From the NCBI RefSeq assembly GCF_000193735.1, contig NZ_AEPF01000151.1:1-38640 (forward strand): 38,640 nt of DNA, written 5' to 3'. Each line of letters starts with the position of its first letter. Positions within the stretch are counted from its first letter, which is position 1. The notes below the pieces were generated by a model. That model searched no databases, was not told the DNA's origin, and saw only the letters and a program-made list of their open reading frames with translations. The translations under genes were made by a program, and so were the position numbers. The stretch is from Neisseria sicca 4320. GTDB lineage: Bacteria > Pseudomonadota > Gammaproteobacteria > Burkholderiales > Neisseriaceae. Shown here one piece after another: positions 14,509 through 22,358 of this stretch.

Positions 14509-15279
14509 ATGCCCGTAGATTCCTTTTTCTACCTCTTACTGCTCACCGGATTTTGCGCCGGACTGATGAACGCGGCGGTTGGCGGCGGCGGATTGTTGCA
14601 AATACCGGGGCTGTTCAACCTGCTGCCCGCTTCCACGCCCGTGGCTTCGGTCATCGGCACCGACAAATTCGCTGCCTTATGCGGCACGCTGACTGCAACG
14701 GGGCAATACCTGAGCAAAATCCCCCTGCCGTGGAAAATGCTGCTGCCCACCGCCGCGTTGGCGTTTGCCGCTTCCTATCTGGGCGCGAATGCCGTGGCGT
14801 ATCTGCCCGTGCACTACATGAAACCGGCGATGTTGGTCATCATGGTGGCCATGTGCCTTTATACTTTTTTGAAAAAAGACTTGGGGCAGGCGGTGCGCAC
14901 CAAAAAATTGACGTGCCGCGAAACCTTATGGGGCTTACTCTTCGGCGCGCTCATCGGTTTTTACGACGGCATCTTCGGGCCGGGCTCAGGCAGCCTGCTG
15001 GCCTTCGTATTCGTCCGTTTTTACGGTTATGATTTCCTGACGGCGAACGCATCCGCCAAAGTCATCAATTCCACCACCTACCTTGCCGCGCTGGCGGTTT
15101 TCATCCCGCAAGGTCATGTCGTGTGGGCGTGGGCAATTCCACTTGCGCTGGCGAATTTGTGCGGCGGCGTGGTCGGCGCGAAATTGGCGATGCGCGGCGG
15201 AACCAAGTTTCTGCGTTACGGATTTATGGTGTTGCTGTGTCTGACCATAGGCAAATTTGCTTGGGATTTGATTCGATAG
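14509..15279 (+). CDS. TauE/SafE (TSUP) family membrane transporter
   Basis: An inner-membrane protein of 256 aa with about eight hydrophobic segments. The two family repeats are visible: GLMNAAVGGGGLLQIPGL near residue 17, and GFYDGIFGPGSGSLLAFVFV near residue 150. TSUP proteins export sulfite, sulfonates or other small organic anions; the substrate here is unknown. The ATG follows a weak leader directly after the trmA hairpin. An uptake sequence (15321-15332) separates it from aroC. Confidence 0.82.
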   Translation: MPVDSFFYLLLLTGFCAGLMNAAVGGGGLLQIPGLFNLLPASTPVASVIGTDKFAALCGTLTATGQYLSKIPLPWKMLLPTAALAFAASYLGANAVAYLPVHYMKPAMLVIMVAMCLYTFLKKDLGQAVRTKKLTCRETLWGLLFGALIGFYDGIFGPGSGSLLAFVFVRFYGYDFLTANASAKVINSTTYLAALAVFIPQGHVVWAWAIPLALANLCGGVVGAKLAMRGGTKFLRYGFMVLLCLTIGKFAWDLIR

Positions 15280-15337
15280 AGATGGGGCGCACCATAGCAG
15301 GATTCGCGTCCTGAAAGCGGTTCAGACGACCTTTGTA

Positions 15338-15346
15338 TGCTAAAAT
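15338..15346 (+). promoter_or_regulatory. Extended -10 promoter of aroC
   Basis: TGC followed by TAAAAT (15341-15346), 38 bases before aroC; no clear -35. An uptake sequence lies just upstream. Confidence 0.5.
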
Positions 15347-15383
15347 CCTTCATCTTTCAGTATATGACCGATAGAGGGAAAAC

Positions 15384-16484
15384 ATGGCAGGCAACACTTT
15401 CGGACAACTCTTCACCGTTACCACCTTCGGCGAAAGCCACGGCGCAGGTTTGGGCTGCATCATCGACGGCTGCCCGCCCGGACTGGCATTGACCGAATCA
15501 GACATCCAAACCGACCTCGACCGGCGCAAACCCGGCACCAGCCGCCACGTTACCCAACGCCGCGAAGCCGACCAAGTCGAAATCCTCTCCGGCGTCTTCG
15601 AAGGCAAAACCACCGGCACACCCATCGCCCTCTTAATCCGCAATACCGACCAACGCAGCAAAGACTACGGCAACATCGCCACCAGCTTCCGTCCCGGTCA
15701 TGCCGACTATACCTACTGGCACAAATACGGCACGCGCGATTACCGCGGCGGCGGCAGAAGCTCCGCCCGCGAAACCGCCGCCCGCGTTGCCGCCGGAGCC
15801 GTTGCCAAGAAGTGGTTGAAAGAAAAATTCAGTACAGAAATCACCGCCTACGTTACCCAAGTCGGCGAAAAAGAAATTCAGTTTGAAGGCTACGAACACA
15901 TTTCCGAAAATCCCTTCTTCGCTGCCAACCAAAGCCAAATCGCCGAGCTGGAAAACTATATGGACAGCGTGCGCAAATCATTGGATTCTGTCGGCGCGAA
16001 GCTGCATATCGAAGCCGCCAACGTCCCCGTTGGCTTGGGCGAACCCGTTTTCGACCGCCTCGATGCCGAAATCGCCTACGCCATGATGGGCATCAACGCC
16101 GTCAAAGGCGTAGAAATCGGTGCGGGCTTCAGCAGCGTCGTCCAACGCGGCAGCGAACACGGCGACGAACTTACCCCGCAAGGCTTCCTGTCCAACCACT
16201 CAGGCGGCATCCTCGGCGGCATCAGCACCGGACAAGACATCCACGTCAACATCGCCATCAAACCCACCAGTTCCATAGCCACCCCGCGCCGCAGCATCGA
16301 CATCAACGGCGACCCCGTCGAACTCGCTACGCACGGCAGACACGACCCCTGCGTCGGCCTCCGCGCCGCCCCCATCGCCGAAGCCATGCTCGCGCTGGTA
16401 CTCATCGATCACGCCCTGCGCCATCGTGCGCAAAATGCCGACGTAGTTGTTGATACGCCCGACATTACCAAGCAGCATAGATAA
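15384..16484 (+). CDS. aroC: Chorismate synthase
   Basis: AroC, 366 aa, makes chorismate from EPSP with reduced FMN as catalyst, the last common step of aromatic synthesis. The family signatures are GESHGAGLGCIIDGCPPG near the N-terminus, the YRGGGRSSARETAARVAAGAVAKKWL flavin/substrate segment around residue 120-145, and RHDPCVGLRAAPIAEAM near the C-terminus. Full length. ATG 15384 has AGAGGGA upstream. Monocistronic. Confidence 0.96.
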   Translation: MAGNTFGQLFTVTTFGESHGAGLGCIIDGCPPGLALTESDIQTDLDRRKPGTSRHVTQRREADQVEILSGVFEGKTTGTPIALLIRNTDQRSKDYGNIATSFRPGHADYTYWHKYGTRDYRGGGRSSARETAARVAAGAVAKKWLKEKFSTEITAYVTQVGEKEIQFEGYEHISENPFFAANQSQIAELENYMDSVRKSLDSVGAKLHIEAANVPVGLGEPVFDRLDAEIAYAMMGINAVKGVEIGAGFSSVVQRGSEHGDELTPQGFLSNHSGGILGGISTGQDIHVNIAIKPTSSIATPRRSIDINGDPVELATHGRHDPCVGLRAAPIAEAMLALVLIDHALRHRAQNADVVVDTPDITKQHR

Positions 16485-16491
16485 AATTGAA

Positions 16492-16550
16492 AGAGGTCGT
16501 CTGAAAACAAACATGGCGGATTGTGCCGAACGTTTTCAGACGACCTTTTC
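16492..16550. terminator. Inverted uptake-sequence pair after aroC
   Basis: Copies at 16494-16505 and 16535-16546; the stem is followed by TTTTC. Confidence 0.75.
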
Positions 16551-16643
16551 GCAACGCTATGGCGACAGGTGTGTCGGCGTCGTCCGTAAAATAAACATTT
16601 ACAATCGAACATTCGTAAAAAAACTTAGCCAAAACACAGGCTT

Positions 16644-16696
16644 TATACTAAAATACCGCCATTACCGTGCCGTAGCGAAACGCACGGCTTTATTTT
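16644..16696 (+). promoter_or_regulatory. proQ leader: -10 element and terminator-like hairpin
   Basis: TATACT (16644-16649) or the overlapping TAAAAT (16649-16654) is a plausible -10; the -35 is weak. About 13 bases after the expected start, GCCGT-A-GCG pairs with CGC-ACGGC (16669-16688, loop AAA, one bulge) and is followed by TTTATTTT (16689-16696). This is the shape of an intrinsic terminator placed inside the leader, 18 bases before the proQ start codon. It could act as an attenuator or as a binding site for ProQ itself. Confidence 0.5.
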
Positions 16697-16713
16697 AGAG
16701 GAATACAAACGAC

Positions 16714-17178
16714 ATGACACAAGAAACTGCTTTGGGCGCAGCTTTGAAATCCGCCGTTCAAACCATGAGCAAGAAAAAACAGACCGACATGATTGCCGAC
16801 TACATCTACGGCAAATACGACGTCTTCAAACGATTCAAACCGCTGGCCGTCGGCATCGACCAAGACCTTGTTGCCGCGCTGCCCCAATACGATCCTGCCC
16901 TGATCGCCCGCGTTCTCGCCAACCATTGCCGCCGTCCCCGCTACCTCAAAGCCCTGGCGCGCGGTGGAAAACGTTTTGATTTGAACAACCGCTTCAAAGG
17001 CGAAGTCAGTGCGGAAGAACAAGCCATCGCCCAACAGCATCCGTTTGTCCAACAGGCTCTGGCAGAACAAGCCGAGCGTCAAGCCGCCAAACAGGCAGTG
17101 CAAACTGAGGCAGTAGAAGCCGAACAAGTCGGCGCAGCAGTCGAAACTGAAGAAGCGGCACTAAACAACGCTGAATAA
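16714..17178 (+). CDS. proQ: ProQ/FinO-family RNA chaperone
   Basis: A 154-aa minimal ProQ. The ProQ/FinO domain fills residues ~5-110 (KPLAVGIDQDL and LANHCRRPRYLKALARGGKRFDLN are the signature stretches), followed by a Q/A/E-rich tail. It lacks the long linker and C-terminal Tudor-like domain of E. coli ProQ, like the well-studied meningococcal protein, which binds many sRNAs and mRNA 3' ends and protects them. AGAGGA precedes ATG 16714. The gene-free region downstream contains a candidate small RNA. Confidence 0.92.
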   Translation: MTQETALGAALKSAVQTMSKKKQTDMIADYIYGKYDVFKRFKPLAVGIDQDLVAALPQYDPALIARVLANHCRRPRYLKALARGGKRFDLNNRFKGEVSAEEQAIAQQHPFVQQALAEQAERQAAKQAVQTEAVEAEQVGAAVETEEAALNNAE

Positions 17179-17192
17179 TACTTCATGATTTT

Positions 17193-17240
17193 AAAAGGTC
17201 GTCTGAAAACGGATTTTCCGTTTTCAGACGACCTTTTTTA
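17193..17240 (+). terminator. Terminator of proQ (inverted uptake-sequence pair)
   Basis: Copies at 17196-17207 and 17223-17234 extend to an ~18-bp stem and end in six T, the best terminator-like uptake-sequence pair in the window. Confidence 0.85.
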
Positions 17241-17453
17241 TCAGTATTTCAAATTAACGGAGGAGGGGAAAGAGGAACACGCTTTGCGCCTATGATTTTT
17301 GCTTTGGTAGGGATTCACAAACGTGTTTTTTGTTGATTTTTGATCTGGGCTTACACATTTTCTGAAGATGGGTTTTCGTGTACGAGAGAATTGGAGAAGA
17401 GATGGGAATATCTTGTTTTATTTGATTTTATTTTAAACTTGGAAAATCAAGAT

Positions 17454-17546
17454 AAAAAAATGCGCATATCGTTTGGGATATGCGCCAAGTCTACAAAGGA
17501 GAAATAGAGGAGAAAAATCAAGCTGCATCAAGCAACTCAACGGGCG
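17454..17546 (-). ncRNA. Candidate trans-acting small RNA with anti-SD motifs
   Basis: On the minus strand a consensus -35 with extended -10 (17549-17577) leads into a ~92-nt RNA with no ORF. Stem-loop 1: AGTTGC-TTGAT-GCAGCT, extendable by wobble pairs. Then an unpaired pyrimidine-rich stretch opposite 17492-17517 with TTTCTCCTC and TTTCTCCTTTG, each complementary to Shine-Dalgarno sequences. Finally an intrinsic terminator: 9-bp stem (17462-17470 with 17477-17485), 6-base loop, and seven T (17454-17460). This is the layout of Neisseria sRNAs that block ribosome binding. I cannot say whether it equals a named one (for example the RcoF/NmsR siblings or AniS). The rest of the gap 17241-17681 shows no other feature. 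Confidence 0.68.
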
Positions 17547-17548
17547 TA

Positions 17549-17577
17549 ATTTTGACATAATAAAGAAGTATTGTCAA
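17549..17577 (-). promoter_or_regulatory. Promoter of the candidate small RNA
   Basis: Minus strand: perfect TTGACA (17577-17572), 17-base spacer ending in TGT, then CAAAAT (17554-17549), that is an extended -10. The -35 is one arm of a larger inverted repeat TTGACA...TGTCAA (17552-17577). Confidence 0.65.
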
Positions 17578-17681
17578 CGGCTTTTATGGAAATTCTTAAA
17601 TTGTTGCATTACATACAACATATTGAATCAGTATTGGAAAATAGCGGCATTTGGTGTTGGGAATTATCATCAAGACAAAAC

Positions 17682-17739
17682 AAAAGGTCGTCTGAAAACT
17701 TTTCCAACCGATAATGCGGGAAGTTTTCAGACGACCTTC
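17682..17739 (-). terminator. Inverted uptake-sequence pair after the RTX gene
   Basis: Copies at 17685-17696 and 17726-17737, starting 8 bases after the RTX stop codon; on the minus strand the stem is followed by TTTTG. Confidence 0.75.
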
Positions 17740-17746
17740 CAGACGG

Positions 17747-20413
17747 TTAAATCAAGCCTTGGTTGAGGGTGCTATCCATACCTAAAGCATTCAGGAATTG
17801 GGTAGCGGTATAGCTTTCGCCACCTTCAAATTTAAAGGTGTCAACCGTATCATGACCGGATGGGGAATGAACCATATCCTTGATAGTCAATGCGTTATTT
17901 GAACCTTTCAGCTTCACAACCCAGTCTTTGCCTGTGGTCAATTCGACATCTTTAATCGTTAAATTTCCTGAGAAGAGAACGGTAGTATCTGCTTCTGTGC
18001 GGATATTGTGCAATGTATCGTGTCCGCTTTCCTTCCCAAACATAATGGTATTTTTAACCGAGTGTCCGGAGTCGAAAATGGCATCATTACCCGTACCGCC
18101 GTCAATGAGATTGTATCTTCCTAAGGTGATACTATCTTCCCCATTGCCACCGTAGAAGGTAACTTTACCGATCACGTCTGAAAAGTCCGCAGTATCGTTA
18201 TCAGCCGATCCGTAAACAACGCGGTTGTATCCCCTCTGATCAATACCATACCAGTCAACCTTATCGGTAAGGTTGTGGACAAGGTTACCGGCTTTGTCAA
18301 AGTGAGGCACATTCAGACCAAAATGCTCAATGATTTCGCCAACGGTATAGGTTTTGGAATCAAACTGGAATTCGCTGATTGCGCCGTAAATGCCGGATTG
18401 GTTTTTAATAGTCAGGACATCGTTTGTCCCTTTGATTGAAATGCTCCAAGTATCGCCGTTCAGACGGGGAATAATAATGAATTCGGAATCGGTAGGGATA
18501 TGATCAATGTCTGATTTGTCATAGCCTTGAGTCATCGAAATTTCTAAATCATCCAAAGTCAGGCCGCCGGTAAATTTAACGGTATTGGCGTTTGGCATTC
18601 CATCGGGGTTGAATTCGGGATCAAGATTGAAATTGTAGTCAAAGACGGTATCGTGTCCGTATCCTTTACCAAAGACGTAAGTATCTCTGTGTTGTCCGCC
18701 TTCAAGATGGTCATCGCCGGCACCGCCGTCCAGATAATCATCACCAATGTCGGCATACAATTTATCATTGCCGTCGCCGCCGTAGAGTTCGTCATCGCGT
18801 TCATTACCGAAATAGCTTGTTCCGCTATCACGCAATATGTCATCTCCGCCTAGTCCGTACAGACGGTCACGTCCGTCGATTCCGCTGTCGATGGTATCGT
18901 TTTGCTCTGTACCGGTAAGGATGTCGTCTCTTGCCGTACCGGTGATGGTCGAACCTTGTTGTTTGTTTGAATTGGCAACAGCTTTGAGCAGGGATTCTTG
19001 GGTATAGGTTTCGCCGAGCAGTTCAAAACGTCCGATAGCAACTTTGCCGTCTGAGCCGATTTGGTCCCGAATCAATGCGGAGCCGTTTGCGGACGTAATC
19101 AACCAGTCTTTCCCGCCTTGTGCGTTGTCATTGACGCTGATTTTGAGGTCTTTGATACGGAGGTCGTCTGAAAAACGCAAAGTGTTGTTTCCTTGGTCGT
19201 CGATAATCGTATCATCGTCGCCGAAAATATAGGTGTCGTTACCTGCGCCGCCTTTCAGGGTGTCTTTTCCTTTGCCGCCGATTAAAGTGTCGTTGCCTGC
19301 GTCGCCATTGATGTTGTCGTTCCCTTCGCCACCATCCAGGTAATCATCACCGTCGCCGCCGTTAAGGTTGTCATTTCCACCCATGCCGTAAACGGTATCG
19401 TTGCCGCGTCCGCTGTTGAGCCGGTTGTGTCCGGCATTGCCGGTCAAGATATTGTCGCTGTTGTTGCCTGCGCCGAAGATATTGGCATTGCCGGTCAAGG
19501 TAACGTTTTCAACATTGGTTGCCGCTGTGTAGGAAACGCTGCTGATTACGGTATCGGTACCTGCGCCTTTTCCTTCGATAATGACATCTTTGACATTATC
19601 AACATAATAAGTATCGTCTCCCCATCCTCCGCTCATCGTATCGGCACCGGCTTTGCCGTCAATAATGTCATTACCGTCACTACCATTTAAAACGTCGTCT
19701 GAATCGGTTCCATTAATGGTCAGGTTTTGTGGTTTCGCTGTTTCAATGTTGGCTTTTGTCGCACGAACAAATTCGGCTACATTCAAAACACCGCTGTCAA
19801 AAACAAATTGATGGATGGCAGGGACGCTGCTTCCGGCAGTATATTGGTTGCTGATGGTCAGTACGGAATCTGTGTTTTTAATGGAGATTTTCCAATCTTG
19901 CCCACCATCATTGTTGGCAACAGCCGTTATTGTCAAATCTTCGGCACGCAAGCCTCCGGTAAAGCGGATGCGGTTGTTTCCCTCGGTATCGATAATGGTA
20001 TCCCTGCCGCCTGCCGCATTGAAAATGTAGGTATCGTTACCTGCACCACCGTTAAGTACATCGTCACTGGCTTCCCCGTTTAATGTATCGTCGCCATCTT
20101 CACCGAACAGTAAGTCGATGCCTTCCCCGCCGTTGATGGTGTCATCACCGCCGCCACCGTAAACGGTATCATTGCCGCGTCCGCTGTTAAGACGGTTACG
20201 TCCGCTGTTGCCGATAAGGATGTTATCGGCGTTGTTTCCTGCCCCGAAGATATTGGCATCACCTTCTAGAATCAGATTTTTTTCTCCGGCAGCAAGCGTA
20301 CGGCTGGTGTTGCTGCGAATGTAAGTTAAATAGTTTGCGTTTGCCGCATCTGTCAAAGTTGATTCGCTGCGGCTTTGCTTTTCTGATGAAAGGTGAGTGA
20401 CTCGGGTATTCAT
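17747..20413 (-). CDS. RTX-repeat calcium-binding secreted protein, orphan
   Basis: An 888-aa acidic protein made almost wholly of RTX material. Blocks of GGxGxD nonapeptides (for example GGGGDDTINGGEGIDLLFGEDGD near 85) lie at about 60-130, 230-275, 310-395, 495-580 and 740-790. Between them are four or so 'haemolysin-type calcium-binding related' modules (IRFTGGLRAEDLTI...WKISIKNTDSVLTI type; first at ~130-220). Such proteins bind calcium and leave by type I secretion using an uncleaved C-terminal signal; no N-terminal signal peptide is seen. No toxin, protease or lipase domain is recognisable, and no type I transporter genes are nearby. Two internal uptake sequences occur (19161-19172 perfect; 19691-19702 near-perfect). 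The start ATG follows ACGGAAA. Function is unknown; adhesin or surface protein are guesses. Confidence 0.85.
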   Translation of the reverse strand: MNTRVTHLSSEKQSRSESTLTDAANANYLTYIRSNTSRTLAAGEKNLILEGDANIFGAGNNADNILIGNSGRNRLNSGRGNDTVYGGGGDDTINGGEGIDLLFGEDGDDTLNGEASDDVLNGGAGNDTYIFNAAGGRDTIIDTEGNNRIRFTGGLRAEDLTITAVANNDGGQDWKISIKNTDSVLTISNQYTAGSSVPAIHQFVFDSGVLNVAEFVRATKANIETAKPQNLTINGTDSDDVLNGSDGNDIIDGKAGADTMSGGWGDDTYYVDNVKDVIIEGKGAGTDTVISSVSYTAATNVENVTLTGNANIFGAGNNSDNILTGNAGHNRLNSGRGNDTVYGMGGNDNLNGGDGDDYLDGGEGNDNINGDAGNDTLIGGKGKDTLKGGAGNDTYIFGDDDTIIDDQGNNTLRFSDDLRIKDLKISVNDNAQGGKDWLITSANGSALIRDQIGSDGKVAIGRFELLGETYTQESLLKAVANSNKQQGSTITGTARDDILTGTEQNDTIDSGIDGRDRLYGLGGDDILRDSGTSYFGNERDDELYGGDGNDKLYADIGDDYLDGGAGDDHLEGGQHRDTYVFGKGYGHDTVFDYNFNLDPEFNPDGMPNANTVKFTGGLTLDDLEISMTQGYDKSDIDHIPTDSEFIIIPRLNGDTWSISIKGTNDVLTIKNQSGIYGAISEFQFDSKTYTVGEIIEHFGLNVPHFDKAGNLVHNLTDKVDWYGIDQRGYNRVVYGSADNDTADFSDVIGKVTFYGGNGEDSITLGRYNLIDGGTGNDAIFDSGHSVKNTIMFGKESGHDTLHNIRTEADTTVLFSGNLTIKDVELTTGKDWVVKLKGSNNALTIKDMVHSPSGHDTVDTFKFEGGESYTATQFLNALGMDSTLNQGLI
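19387..19491 (-). repeat. Internal RTX duplication, copy 2
   Basis: This ~105-bp stretch closely matches 20158-20262 (roughly 85% by eye). Both encode DNIL-GN-G-NRLNSGRGNDTVYG-type sequence following ANIFGAGNN. It is an in-gene duplication of one repeat module and a possible site of recombination. Confidence 0.7.
20158..20262 (-). repeat. Internal RTX duplication, copy 1
   Basis: Partner of the stretch at 19387-19491; encodes residues about 51-85 of the RTX protein. Confidence 0.7.
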
Positions 20414-20975
20414 AATGGTGTTTTCCGTATAAATAAAGATTAATCAGAAGGTTATGCTGATAGGTGGCAGTTTCTTCGTAGGTGCTCGTGTCTGAATGTA
20501 ATGAAATAGTAATTTAGCATGGCATTTCAAGGTAATGTTGGATTAAGATACGAACGGATATAAATATGGCATAGGCGGTTTGACTCAAAATTTTATTTAA
20601 AGTTCTGATTTTTCGAAAAATAAATATCGCATTTTCATTTTTCTTAAATAATATAATGAGTTAATTGCTTTTTTGTAATGGTGTTGAATTTTTGCGCATG
20701 GGGAATGCTTTTTTAGGATGCATACGGTCTAATTTGATCTGAAATTGCGGCGATACATTATTTGCTTTTTGCTTAATTCAAACGACTGCAATGGATTGCT
20801 GCAAAATTTTCAATTGTACAATTGTCATAGGGAAAAATTTTATTAAATGGAATGCATTAAATATCATTTTTAAAATGCTCTACTGACCAGTCTGTCGAAC
20901 AATTTTAGTTTCAGATGAAATTCTCTCTAAACAGAATTGCAACCATTTTTTCGCCACATATATTTCCCATATGCT
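20414..20975. other. AT-rich gene-free spacer upstream of the RTX gene
   Basis: Over 560 bases without a credible gene; visibly richer in A+T than its neighbours and free of uptake sequences, which is unusual in this window. It contains a perfect 14-bp palindrome CAATTGTACAATTG (20811-20824), a possible operator about 400 bases upstream of the RTX start. No confident RTX promoter was found. The composition fits acquired DNA, but this is inference. Confidence 0.45.
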
Positions 20976-21024
20976 TAAAGGTCGTCTGAAAACCTGATGG
21001 ATAAGGTTTTCAGACGACCTTTTT
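20976..21024 (-). terminator. Terminator of the nosDFYL unit
   Basis: Inverted uptake sequences (20979-20990, 21009-21020) form a ~16-bp stem 13 bases after nosL. Confidence 0.78.
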
Positions 21025-21036
21025 GACGCGAAGGGA

Positions 21037-21531
21037 TTATTTGAAGATGTAGGAATCGGGCATTTCGTCGAAGCTGACGACGCGGCCGCCTTTTTCTTTG
21101 GCAAATTTTTCGGCTTGGGCTTTGTCGGCGAAGGGGAGGGCGTCTTCTGCACCCATGCCGCCGATGAAGCCGCTTTCGATGACGTAGTAGGCTTTTTTGC
21201 CGTCTATCCATGCGGCGTCGGCATTGGGTTTGCTCCAGTCTTTGACTTTGCCCATGTCGGTAACGTAGATGATATGGATGCCCTTAGGCTCTTCGGGCAG
21301 CTTGGTGTAGCCGAACATCTGTTTGATGGTGGAGAACCAGACGGGGCGGTCGGGTTTGCCGTTGAGGTAGATTTGGGCTTTGGGACCGTTGTGTTCGGTC
21401 AGGTTCATGCTGCAATAGTGTCCCACGGCGCGGTCGCTGATTTGTTGCGGCGCGGGCGGCGGAGTCTCTTCTGCTTTGGGGCAGGCACTCAGGAGTAGGG
21501 TGGCGAGGAGCGCGGGTAAGATCTTTTTCAT
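21037..21531 (-). CDS. nosL: NosL copper chaperone lipoprotein
   Basis: A 164-aa lipoprotein that delivers Cu(I) for assembly of the NosZ copper centres. The signal peptide MKKILPALLATLLLSAC ends in a lipobox with Cys17. The Cu-binding CxM motif is visible in HYCSMNLTEH, and the family stretches WFSTIKQMFGY and AAWIDGKKAYYVIESG follow. Its ATG overlaps the nosY TGA as ATGA, so it is translationally coupled. It is the last gene of the cluster. An in-frame extension upstream to 21945 is only an overlap with nosY. Confidence 0.92.
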   Translation of the reverse strand: MKKILPALLATLLLSACPKAEETPPPAPQQISDRAVGHYCSMNLTEHNGPKAQIYLNGKPDRPVWFSTIKQMFGYTKLPEEPKGIHIIYVTDMGKVKDWSKPNADAAWIDGKKAYYVIESGFIGGMGAEDALPFADKAQAEKFAKEKGGRVVSFDEMPDSYIFK

Positions 21532-22358
21532 ATTTGTCGCTTTCCGAAAATTCTTGCTGCCAAGATAAGGGGAATGATAACCCATAATATCTGCGCGGTC
21601 AGCAATACGGGCATGGTCAGGCTGATTTGTTCGCTTAAGCCTGCCATGCCGGCGTACATGGCGGTGTTTTCGTAACCGGTCAGGTTGAGCAGGCGGTAGA
21701 TGTCGGTGGGGTTGAACAGGAGGACGGTTTCGACGACGGGGGCGGTAATCGCTTGCTGTGTATCGGCGACGAGGATGCCCAAAAGTGCCATGTCGAAGAT
21801 GACGACGAAAAACAGCCAAACGCCGATGGCGATACCGGCGGCGGTGCCGCGTTCTTTCACTTTCGCGCTGATGAGGTAGCCCATGGACAGGAATGCCGCG
21901 CCCAAAATGACGCTGGCGGCAATCAGGAGGGCGAAGGGTTTCCATGCGGCGATGTCGAAGCTGCCGTTGGCGAGTTGGAGCGTGATGCCTGCGATTCCGT
22001 AGCCTGCGGTGGTGGCAAGGGCGAGGATGATGAGGTGTCCGATGAATTTTCCGGCAAGGATTTGGTTGCGGGAAACGGGGTAGCTCAACAGCAGCGCCAT
22101 GGTGCCGCGTTCGATTTCGCCGATGAGGGAATCGTAGGAGAGGAGCATGGCGATGAGCGGGATCAGGAAGATGGACAGGCTGGAGAGGCTGACGACGGTT
22201 ACAGTCAGCGGATCGACTTTAACCGAGCCTGTCGGCGAGCTGCCGAGGAAGCCCAATGAGAGGGCTAGGGCGGCGAGCAGGACGGAAGCGGCGAGTACCC
22301 AGCGGTTGCGCAGGCTGTCGCGGACTTCTTTTCCGGTGATAATCCAAACGGGGTTCAT
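21528..22358 (-). CDS. nosY: NosY ABC transporter permease
   Basis: A 276-aa inner-membrane subunit with six or so hydrophobic segments (about 21-40, 58-76, 105-128, 140-160, 175-200, 245-268). With NosF it forms an ABC transporter that works with NosD in building the CuZ site of NosZ. YDSLIGEIERGTMALLLSYPVSR is the typical NosY/ABC-2 segment. GGAGG precedes the ATG, which overlaps the nosF stop by four bases. Confidence 0.93.
   Translation of the reverse strand: MNPVWIITGKEVRDSLRNRWVLAASVLLAALALSLGFLGSSPTGSVKVDPLTVTVVSLSSLSIFLIPLIAMLLSYDSLIGEIERGTMALLLSYPVSRNQILAGKFIGHLIILALATTAGYGIAGITLQLANGSFDIAAWKPFALLIAASVILGAAFLSMGYLISAKVKERGTAAGIAIGVWLFFVVIFDMALLGILVADTQQAITAPVVETVLLFNPTDIYRLLNLTGYENTAMYAGMAGLSEQISLTMPVLLTAQILWVIIPLILAARIFGKRQI

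Noticed and set aside
17473..17766. A 97-codon plus-strand frame over the small RNA candidate
   Set aside because: It runs through the terminator and the uptake-sequence hairpin, has no Shine-Dalgarno sequence at its start and resembles no protein.
17747..20413. Regular repeats in 17.7-20.4 kb as a possible CRISPR array
   Set aside because: The repeats are in-frame GGxGxD codons of an RTX protein with no fixed repeat/spacer lengths, and no cas genes lie nearby.
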